Shown here piece by piece: positions 8,270 to 16,019 of a stretch of DNA of 23,083 nt. This DNA is from a virus. The translations under genes and the position numbers were made by a program. The DNA lies in the IMG/VR virus record IMGVR_UViG_3300010885_009545, positions 1-23,083 of that record. One strand, given 5' to 3'. Position 1 is the stretch's first letter. Every line of letters begins with the position of its first letter. The notes below the pieces were generated by a model. It was not told the origin of the DNA. It ran no database searches and was given only the letters and a program-made list of their open reading frames with translations.

Positions 8270-8277
8270 TATAAATA
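8270..8277 (+). promoter_or_regulatory. Candidate T4-type late promoter (TATAAATA) before gp8
   Basis: A perfect TATAAATA followed by G lies in the 56-base gap between the gp7-position gene and gp8, 41 bases before the ATG, with a ribosome binding site (AAAGGAAAAAA) downstream. T4-like late promoters need only this -10-like box, read by gp55/gp33. Being intergenic and well spaced makes it more credible than the copies inside genes at 10146 and 15902. Confidence 0.6.
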
Positions 8278-8318
8278 GTAAGTAAATTTAACGAACAAAT
8301 TTCAGTAAAGGAAAAAAC

Positions 8319-9599
8319 ATGCCTTCCATAGTAACTAGCAAATTCAGAGTCCACAATGCACAACAGTTTGTGGAGTCTTTCTCAGAGGCGTCAAACAACA
8401 TAATGTATTTGTTTGTCGGAAAAAACACCGCATTTCCAGACGATAATAACCCGCCAACACCAGTAAATTCTACAGCAAATATTGAATATACTCCGTGGCG
8501 TGACATGTTTGGCGCAAAGCGTATTCAATCGACTGATGTAACACACGCAATTGAACGCTATAACTGGACTTCAGGCACAGTTTATGACCAGTATGACGAT
8601 CAAGACACGAATATAACAGATGACGATTTCTATGTTATTACTGACGAATATAATGTATACAAGTGTTTGTTTAATGCGGTGGCTACAGCATCAACAACAA
8701 AACCAACAGGTATAAGCACGGTACCATTTACAACTGCTGATGGTTATATTTGGAAATACATGTATACAGTTACCACAGCAAATGCTTTGAAGTTTTTGAC
8801 AAATGATTATATTCCAGTTCAGACTTTACTCGCTGATGGTGGTGAAGATCAATGGGATGTTCAAGCGGCCGCAGTGAATGGTGGTATTCACGTTATTAAA
8901 GTGGTTTCTGGTGGTTCTGGATACGCTACTGCGCCTGCGGTTACAATTACTGGCGATGGCACAGGTGCTACCGCAAACTCTACAATTGTTGCTAACGTAG
9001 TCACAAGAGTTACAGTTATTGCGCCTGGAACAGGATATACAAGAGCAACAGTTGCATTTGCTTCTGGCGCGGCGACTGCCAACGCAATCATTTCACCAAG
9101 AGGTGGCCATGGTGCAGATGCGATTGAGGAGTTGGGCGGTAAGTTTGTTATGATTAACTCTCGTTTAGATGGTAGTGAATCTAATACAATTTCTACAGCA
9201 AACGAATTCAGGCAAGTTGGTTTGGTTAGAGACCCAACCTTGTTTGGAACTACAACAAGAGCAACAGCATCTTCATTTAGACAAACTTTCCGTTATACTG
9301 TAGCAAACACTGGTAACTATACATTAGATGAAATTGTTACGAGCGGAAGTAATACTGCATTTGTTGTTGAATGGGATGCAACAAATAGTTTGTTGTACAC
9401 AACAAAGCCACTCAACAGCAACTTTGCAAATGGTGCAACGATAACCGGTAGTAGTTCAGGAACAACTCGCACAATTACCGCAATTAGTACTGCAAGTTTA
9501 GAACCATACTCTGGTGATTTATTGTATGTTGAAAATAGAGTTCCAATTGCAAGAGCAACCGATCAAATTGAAGACGTAAAATTGATTATTCAATTCTAA
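8319..9599 (+). CDS. gp8: Baseplate wedge subunit gp8
   Basis: A 426-aa protein with the N-terminal pattern of T4-like gp8. MPSIVTSKFRVHNAQQFVES is followed by NIMYLFVGKNTAFPDD, PWRDMFGAKRI, YNVYKCLFNA and the conserved DGYIWKYMYTVTTANALKFL with NDYIPVQT (about residues 140-170). T4 gp8 is 334 aa. The extra length is at least partly a Gly-rich beta insertion near 195-265 (GGSGYATAPAVTITGDGTGA, then PGTGYTRA) of the same G-x-G-Y type as in the gp7-position protein, and a GATITGSSSGTTRTI module near the end. gp8 dimers bind the outer wedge and contact gp7 and gp10. The start is supported by the ribosome binding site at about 8307-8317 and by the TATAAATA box upstream. One GCGGCCGC site (8865-8872) encodes an Ala triplet here. 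Confidence 0.9.
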   Translation: MPSIVTSKFRVHNAQQFVESFSEASNNIMYLFVGKNTAFPDDNNPPTPVNSTANIEYTPWRDMFGAKRIQSTDVTHAIERYNWTSGTVYDQYDDQDTNITDDDFYVITDEYNVYKCLFNAVATASTTKPTGISTVPFTTADGYIWKYMYTVTTANALKFLTNDYIPVQTLLADGGEDQWDVQAAAVNGGIHVIKVVSGGSGYATAPAVTITGDGTGATANSTIVANVVTRVTVIAPGTGYTRATVAFASGAATANAIISPRGGHGADAIEELGGKFVMINSRLDGSESNTISTANEFRQVGLVRDPTLFGTTTRATASSFRQTFRYTVANTGNYTLDEIVTSGSNTAFVVEWDATNSLLYTTKPLNSNFANGATITGSSSGTTRTITAISTASLEPYSGDLLYVENRVPIARATDQIEDVKLIIQF

Positions 9600-9624
9600 G
9601 ATAAAAAATAGGTTAAAAAATTAA

Positions 9625-12600
9625 ATGGCAAATACAAATCCTGGTGGTGTGGAGTTAAACACCAGTCCATACTTTGATGATTATGATGAAGACAAAAAGT
9701 TTGTAAGGATTCTATATCGTCCTGGGCGTGCTGTTCAGGCTAGAGAACTCACACAAGCACAAACTCTTCAACAAGTGCAGACTAGACGTTTTGCTGAATA
9801 TTTTTTCAAGCAAGGCTCATTAGTTGACGGGTGTGAACAAAATCTAGATTTAAATTTAAGTTTTGTCAAACTTCAATCTACATATAATGGTAGTGCAGTT
9901 GATGTTGAGGACTTTAATGGTAGTATAGTTTATGGTGCAAACAGCGGCATTAAAGCATATTGTGGATTAGTTGCCGATATTGACGCAAACGATCCAAAAA
10001 CATTGTTTGTTAGCTATGCAACAAATGGAACGCAAGTTCTTACAGTAAACGTTGCGCCATCTACACTTACATCAGGAAATACAATTACCTTTTCAACAGG
10101 TAATACTGCAACAATTGAAGCATATCACATAGATCCGATTACGGGTATAAATAAAATCTTTGTTTCAAACACAACTGGAACATTGACTGCAACAACTGTA
10201 ACCACAGTACTAAGCACTGGTTCAACTCAAGTAATTAACGTAACAAATGTTTCAAATCAAACTGCAAATACTTCATTTGCAAACTCAGAAACTATTTTCA
10301 CAGCAAACACAACAAACAGAGCATATGCGGCTGGTGCATTAATAAACGCAACACGTAATGTTGTTGATGAGGGGCTTGCTACAGAACAAGTATATAATTA
10401 CGGATCTAAGATTACCATATCCGAAGGTGTTGTTTATGTTGCAGACCATTTTGTTAAACATTCTACACAAACAATTATTCTTGACAAGTACACGAACGAA
10501 CCTTCTTATAAAGTTGGATTAGTTCCAAGCAAATCTTTTGTTGATTATATTGAAGATCAAAGTCTTGTTGACAATGCACAAGGCACACCAAACTTTCAAG
10601 CGCCTGGTGCTGATAGATTAAAAATTGATACAATTCTAACAAAAGTTGCGTTAGATGAAACTACCGATGAAAATGAATTTATTACAGTTACAGAAATTGA
10701 TACTGGCGTTGCTAGAAAAAGAAAAATAATTACTGTAGATAGTAAGCTGGAAGATGTTTTAGCAACACGCACCCGAGAAGAATCCGGTAACTATACGCTG
10801 TCCGATCCAATTGTTTATGTTCGTGAGCATTTAGAAAATGGTGACAATGGTGGTAGATACACTTTGACTGAAGGTGGTAACACAGATTTGCTTTTGGTTG
10901 AAGTTGATCCATTTACATCTTATGTGTCTGGTTATAGAAATCAAATCATTGCAAAAACTCCAATAGAAATTGAAAAGGGTCTTAGCACAGCTTACGTGCA
11001 ACAAACTAATACACAAATCAATTATGGACAATACATTGAAGTTAATGAAGTTGTTGGTGGTTGGGACATTATGGAATCAACTACTGTTGATCTGTACGAT
11101 ACAGCACAACAAGTCATTACAAACTTAGCACATTCAACCGCAACAGTAACCGGTAATGCTATTGGTACTGCAAGAGTGCGTTCTATTGAATATGTGAGTG
11201 GTGCTAAAGGCACTGCCGATGCAAGATACTATTTTTACTTGTACGATATTGTAATGAGTAGTGGTAAAACATTTTCTCAAGTTCGTGCTATATTTGATTC
11301 CGCAACACCAAAACGTTTTGCTGATATTGTAACAACTACCTCTGGTGCTGTTTTGCAAGAAACATCATTTGGTACAATGATTTTTCCATTACCATATGAT
11401 GCAATTAAAACTGTGCGTGATTCTTCAGAAAACGTTGAATCTGCATTTAGATTTAAAAAGAAATTTGCTGTTACATTTTCTTCGGGTATTGCTACTATTG
11501 CAACTGACGTTGTTACAGAAACATTCATTGGTACGGATACATTAAACGCTACACAGAAAAACGATTACTACATGGTTGTTGTTAACAATGCTGGTGCAAA
11601 CGTAACAACTTCCGCGTTGACGGGCACTGTTACTATTGCGGCCGCAAATACTATTGTTACTGGAAGTGGAACTGCTTTTACCACACAATTGAATGTTGGT
11701 GATTTAATTACTATTAATGGTTTAACAAGATCAGTTGCCACCATTGTATCGGACACCTCATCAACTCTTTCAACTGCACACACAACTGGTGCTATTTCAA
11801 ACACATTCACCAAAACTCTTGCGTCAGGAACAATTCTTTCGCTTTCCGGTAATGGTGGCTCAGGAAGCACACGAACAGTTAGTGTTTCGTCTCCCGGAAC
11901 AGTAGCAATTAATGTTAAAGAAAACGCAACATTTACGGCTGATGTTATTGTCTCTATGGACAGAGCAAGTGCAAAAGAAAAAATTAAAACATTAAGTTTT
12001 CAAACACAAACAAACATCAATCCAAACACACATCCAAATTTATTGTCTGGACCATTTGGTTTAGGTGTTGGCGATATATATCAATTACGTGCTGTTTATC
12101 AATCATCGTCATTTGCAGTTGCAGCATCTACAGCAAACACAAACGTTACTGCAAATTATGTATTGGATAATGGACAACGTGACTATGCATACGAACACGG
12201 AACAATTACACCAATTACTGGTTACGTTCCAACGGGTAGATTGTTAGTAGTCTTTGACAACTTTACGCACGATACATCTCAAGGTGTTGGATATACATCA
12301 GTTAATTCATATCCAGTTAACGATGACGTATCATCAAATACTACAATCACAACTGCTGACATTCCTATATTCACAAGTCCTACGACTAAGAACATTTTTA
12401 AACTTCGTGACTGTATTGATTTTAGACCAATTAAAACCGCAAACACATCTTTGAATCCAATTGATGTTGGGACATATCAGGTTCCAACATTTGGACTTCG
12501 TATTCCTGAATCTGGTTCAGATTTTGATGCAGATTTAATTTACTACAAAGGTAGAGTTTCTAAAGTATACATCAGCAGTAGTGGTGTGTTTGGTATCAAC

Positions 12601-15600
12601 GATGGTGTTCCTGCACAAGCAGGCAATCAAAGAGCAGAGACACCACCAACCAAACCTGATACATTAGAGATTGCAGAATTAATTATTCCAGCATATCCAT
12701 CAATGCCATCTGAAGTTAAAATTAAATTGTTGAAAAACAAACGTTTTACAATGCGTGATGTTGCTAAAATGAATGAAAGACTCGAAAGACTTGAGTATTT
12801 TACAGCATTAAGTTTTTTAGAGAAACAAGCAACAGATACAACAGAATTAGATGCTGATGGTTTAGACAGATTCAAGAATGGTATTCTTGTTGATCCATTT
12901 ACAGGTTGGGCTATAGCATCTACGTCTGATGATGCTAAAAATTGTTCTATTGATAAAAGAAATAGGTTTTCAACTTGCTTGCAAGATAATTCAAACACAT
13001 CAGGATTTCGATATTCTACTACGTTGTCAACGACAACAATGAACTCCGGTAACAAAATTATGTTGCCATATGTTGAAATTGAAGCGCCAGGATTAAAACA
13101 ACAATATGCTTCTAAACAATTAAGACTTGCAGAAGAATTAAACTTTCTTTGGACCGGTGAATTGTCTATAATGCCATTTACGGATAACTTCTTTGAAACT
13201 GAAAATGATCCAGACAAAGCAGTTGTATATACTGATGACCAAGGCGCAGACAATTGGAAGGCCTTAATTAACGCATGGAACACAGAAGTTGCTCCATTAA
13301 CTCAGCATTGGCTTGGTGGCACCGCACAAACTGGAATTGTTGCTGGTACAACTCAAACTACTCAAGTGGGAACCAACATGGTTACCACAGCAACGCAACA
13401 AACAACTCAAGAAGCATACAATCAATTAGCATCAGGCAGCCAGGCGGCCGCAAGTACACAAGAAGTTAAATTCGACAGAGTTGTCAAGGTAGAAGTTGCA
13501 CTATGGATGCGTCAACGTGAATTTGTTATTCACGCTAGAGGACTAAAAAATAATTCTAGAGTGTATGCATTTTTTGATGGTATTAACGTTACCGCAAACT
13601 GCTATCAGATTGAATTGATTGGCGCTTCTACTACATTACAAACATTAAATTCTAAATTTGGCGTTAATACTACAACAGGTCTTATTGAATTGGGTGATGA
13701 AGGCGTAACATGGCGTGCAATTGCTGATGGTGCAAGTCAAGCATTCACTATCAAGAACAATCAAATCTATTTGTTGTTTCAAGTTCCTTCAACAAAATTT
13801 TACACTGGCCAGCGTGAATTCAGAGTCACAGACAGTCCTACAAATTCTGAAGGCACCACACTAACTAGCGCAAGAAATAACATTTATGCACAAGGTATTT
13901 TACAAAAGACTGGCACAGTTACAATTAACTCTCGACCGTTCAATGTATCATTTAATAATACAAACAACATTAAAAGTTTAGGTAAAAAAGTTGTTTCAAC
14001 AAAAACTGTTGAAATTTCAAGTGTGCCAATTCCGCCACCGCCGCCAGTAACTACCGACCCATTGTCTCAGAGTTTCTATGTTGATCCAGATACATATCCA
14101 ACAGGATTCTATTTGACTTCTATCGATTTGTTCTTCAGAGCAAAATCTCAAGACGATAACAGAAACGTTACTATTGAAATTCGTGAACTTGAAAATGGAT
14201 ATCCATCACCACAATTTATTAGTGACGGAGACATTGCACTTGTCAATAATAGAGATATTGCCATCAGTGAGGATTCAACATCAGCAACAAAATTCACATT
14301 CAAAAATCCCATTTACTTGAATGCTGGTAATGATTATTGTTTCGCAGTTAAGCCCGAAAACAATGATCCGGACTTTGCGATTTGGGTTGCAGAATTAGGC
14401 GCAATTGACATTACTAATCCAGATAAGCAAACAAGAATTGAACAAGCATACAATAGCGGATTGTTATTCACATCTTCTACTGACAGAACGTGGACAGCAA
14501 AACAAAATACTGATATGAAATTCACAATGAGGATTGCAGAATTCAATACTTCCGCTAAACTTGCCTATTGGACTAATATTTCAGTGCCAACTGCGTTCAC
14601 ATACGATGCATTAACTCCTGCTATTAGCGACCAGATTCTTCCGGGAACAAATATAAATTATGATATTAAGACAACAGATAGCACATATGCAGTTGATTCT
14701 GATTATACTACAATTAAGAATTATGAAAGATTGGTATTTCTTTCTAGAAAACAAATTTCAACATCTACCGTAGAGACAGCAAACGCATTTAAATCTCTGC
14801 AAGTAAGAGCAACATTGTCTACAACGGATAGATTTATCAGCCCATATATTGATGATGAGAATATTATCTTTCACTTTGATAAAAACATTATCAATAATTC
14901 TTATGAAACAGCAATAACTGGTACAGTCAGATATGGATCAAGTAACAATATTGTTGTAGGCACTGGCACAAGTTTTACGACTGAAGTATTTCCTGGTGAA
15001 TATGCATACTTTGGTGATGAGTATCGCAGAATTGCTTCAGTATCAAATAACGTATATTTGACTGTTACAAATAACTTTACAACAGCCAATGCTGTCAGCC
15101 AAGCAATGACTATTCGCAATGAAGAAAATCCAACAGGACCATATTCTTCAGAGTCTAGATACATCACTAAAGTTGTGACATTGAATGACGAATTTGAAGC
15201 ATCCGATTTAGTTGTGTATTTGAAAATCAATCGTCCACCAGGAACTTCAGTTAAAGTTTACTGTAAGCTATTGAATGAAAATGATACAGATGCATTTGAC
15301 TATAAATTCTATACTCCTATGGAATTAGTTGGAACAGAAACGTTCACGCTAAATCAGAATCAGTACAAAGATGAAAAGTTTATTGTTCCTTCGGGCACAA
15401 AAACTGGTGGTTCTGAATTGCTTTTGGGTACAGTTGCAGTCTCTAACGTATCAACTACAGTTACTGGCACATCTACTCGCTTCACAGAAGACTTGAAAAT
15501 TGGCGATATTATTGCTGTTGGTACTGCTAGAACAGAGCGTGTAGTTTCTACAATTGCAAATAACGTATCATTGACAGTTGAATCTGCATTCTCTACACTT

Positions 15601-15771
15601 GCTTCTACGCAAAACTTTTTCCGTGTTCTAAATAACACAGTCGCATATACAACACCTGACGGAAGAACATTTCAAGGATACAAATATTTTGCAATTAAAA
15701 TTGTTTTCTTATCTGGCAATCCAAGTTATGCGCCAAAAGTTAAAGAGTTAAGAGGAATAGCATTAGCATGA
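9625..15771 (+). CDS. Giant baseplate/fibre-attachment protein with DUF4815-like N-terminus
   Basis: At 2048 aa this is the longest gene in the window. The first 75 residues (NTSPYFDDYDEDKKFVRILY, PGRAVQARELTQAQTLQQVQ, KQGSLVDG) match what I know as the DUF4815 family of phage structural proteins, found after gp8 in T4-like aquatic phages where T4 has gp9/gp10. After long beta-rich and Thr-rich segments come a charged helical stretch (MRDVAKMNERLERLEYF, about 1040), a Pro run (PIPPPPP, 1468-1474) that looks like a hinge, and a beta-sandwich-like domain (DPLSQSFYVDPDTYPTGFYL, LFFRAK, VTIEIRELENGYPSP). Three GTGTSF-type modules sit near 665-715, 1764-1820 and 1934-1992. It probably forms the outer baseplate rim and anchors fibres. 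The start follows a weak TAGGTT. The end overlaps the next gene by four bases. It is unusually long but shows no break. Confidence 0.82.
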   Translation: MANTNPGGVELNTSPYFDDYDEDKKFVRILYRPGRAVQARELTQAQTLQQVQTRRFAEYFFKQGSLVDGCEQNLDLNLSFVKLQSTYNGSAVDVEDFNGSIVYGANSGIKAYCGLVADIDANDPKTLFVSYATNGTQVLTVNVAPSTLTSGNTITFSTGNTATIEAYHIDPITGINKIFVSNTTGTLTATTVTTVLSTGSTQVINVTNVSNQTANTSFANSETIFTANTTNRAYAAGALINATRNVVDEGLATEQVYNYGSKITISEGVVYVADHFVKHSTQTIILDKYTNEPSYKVGLVPSKSFVDYIEDQSLVDNAQGTPNFQAPGADRLKIDTILTKVALDETTDENEFITVTEIDTGVARKRKIITVDSKLEDVLATRTREESGNYTLSDPIVYVREHLENGDNGGRYTLTEGGNTDLLLVEVDPFTSYVSGYRNQIIAKTPIEIEKGLSTAYVQQTNTQINYGQYIEVNEVVGGWDIMESTTVDLYDTAQQVITNLAHSTATVTGNAIGTARVRSIEYVSGAKGTADARYYFYLYDIVMSSGKTFSQVRAIFDSATPKRFADIVTTTSGAVLQETSFGTMIFPLPYDAIKTVRDSSENVESAFRFKKKFAVTFSSGIATIATDVVTETFIGTDTLNATQKNDYYMVVVNNAGANVTTSALTGTVTIAAANTIVTGSGTAFTTQLNVGDLITINGLTRSVATIVSDTSSTLSTAHTTGAISNTFTKTLASGTILSLSGNGGSGSTRTVSVSSPGTVAINVKENATFTADVIVSMDRASAKEKIKTLSFQTQTNINPNTHPNLLSGPFGLGVGDIYQLRAVYQSSSFAVAASTANTNVTANYVLDNGQRDYAYEHGTITPITGYVPTGRLLVVFDNFTHDTSQGVGYTSVNSYPVNDDVSSNTTITTADIPIFTSPTTKNIFKLRDCIDFRPIKTANTSLNPIDVGTYQVPTFGLRIPESGSDFDADLIYYKGRVSKVYISSSGVFGINDGVPAQAGNQRAETPPTKPDTLEIAELIIPAYPSMPSEVKIKLLKNKRFTMRDVAKMNERLERLEYFTALSFLEKQATDTTELDADGLDRFKNGILVDPFTGWAIASTSDDAKNCSIDKRNRFSTCLQDNSNTSGFRYSTTLSTTTMNSGNKIMLPYVEIEAPGLKQQYASKQLRLAEELNFLWTGELSIMPFTDNFFETENDPDKAVVYTDDQGADNWKALINAWNTEVAPLTQHWLGGTAQTGIVAGTTQTTQVGTNMVTTATQQTTQEAYNQLASGSQAAASTQEVKFDRVVKVEVALWMRQREFVIHARGLKNNSRVYAFFDGINVTANCYQIELIGASTTLQTLNSKFGVNTTTGLIELGDEGVTWRAIADGASQAFTIKNNQIYLLFQVPSTKFYTGQREFRVTDSPTNSEGTTLTSARNNIYAQGILQKTGTVTINSRPFNVSFNNTNNIKSLGKKVVSTKTVEISSVPIPPPPPVTTDPLSQSFYVDPDTYPTGFYLTSIDLFFRAKSQDDNRNVTIEIRELENGYPSPQFISDGDIALVNNRDIAISEDSTSATKFTFKNPIYLNAGNDYCFAVKPENNDPDFAIWVAELGAIDITNPDKQTRIEQAYNSGLLFTSSTDRTWTAKQNTDMKFTMRIAEFNTSAKLAYWTNISVPTAFTYDALTPAISDQILPGTNINYDIKTTDSTYAVDSDYTTIKNYERLVFLSRKQISTSTVETANAFKSLQVRATLSTTDRFISPYIDDENIIFHFDKNIINNSYETAITGTVRYGSSNNIVVGTGTSFTTEVFPGEYAYFGDEYRRIASVSNNVYLTVTNNFTTANAVSQAMTIRNEENPTGPYSSESRYITKVVTLNDEFEASDLVVYLKINRPPGTSVKVYCKLLNENDTDAFDYKFYTPMELVGTETFTLNQNQYKDEKFIVPSGTKTGGSELLLGTVAVSNVSTTVTGTSTRFTEDLKIGDIIAVGTARTERVVSTIANNVSLTVESAFSTLASTQNFFRVLNNTVAYTTPDGRTFQGYKYFAIKIVFLSGNPSYAPKVKELRGIALA

Positions 15772-16016
15772 TGGTAGAAAAAATTAAAATTGCCGAGCCT
15801 GTCCGTGGGTTCACAGAGAGAGACAAAAATTCTAAAGCTATTTTAAATACGGATATGAATTCTCTCTTAAAGTATAAAATTCAGAAACGAAAAATTTCTG
15901 ATATAAATAAAAGTACAAACGAAATTGAATTGATTCGTAAAGAAATAGACGAAATTAAATCCGATTTGAATGAAATTAAAAACATGCTGTTTCAAATCAC
16001 CAATAGTAAAAAATAA
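15768..16016 (+). CDS. Small coiled-coil protein between the giant baseplate protein and the tail fibre
   Basis: 82 aa. Two adjacent ATGs (15768 and 15771) both overlap the upstream TGA; either could be used, and coupling to the giant gene is clear. Residues 1-35 are basic with FTERDKNSKAILNTDMNSLL. From about 40 to 78 the protein is a regular heptad coiled coil (NEIELIRKEIDEIKSDLNEI continuing to KNMLFQI) with Ile/Leu at core positions. A short N-terminal binding segment plus a coiled coil suits an adaptor or a trimerising connector between baseplate and fibre, but no family is recognised. The next gene begins three bases after its stop. Confidence 0.75.
   Translation: MMVEKIKIAEPVRGFTERDKNSKAILNTDMNSLLKYKIQKRKISDINKSTNEIELIRKEIDEIKSDLNEIKNMLFQITNSKK
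15902..15909 (+). promoter_or_regulatory. TATAAATA motif inside the coiled-coil gene, possible fibre promoter
   Basis: A perfect TATAAATA lies 110 bases upstream of the fibre ATG, within coding sequence (D-I-N-K). T4-like phages do use late promoters inside genes, but in AT-rich DNA about two such octamers are expected by chance over a window of this size. Confidence 0.25.
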
Positions 16017-16019
16017 AAA

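Noticed and set aside
10146-10153. TATAAATA inside the 2048-aa gene as a late promoter
   Set aside because: It lies far from any downstream start codon and is best explained by chance.
12627-13283. 218-aa open frame on the minus strand
   Set aside because: It lies opposite the 2048-aa gene, has no ribosome site or recognisable motif, and reads as the antisense of a real protein.
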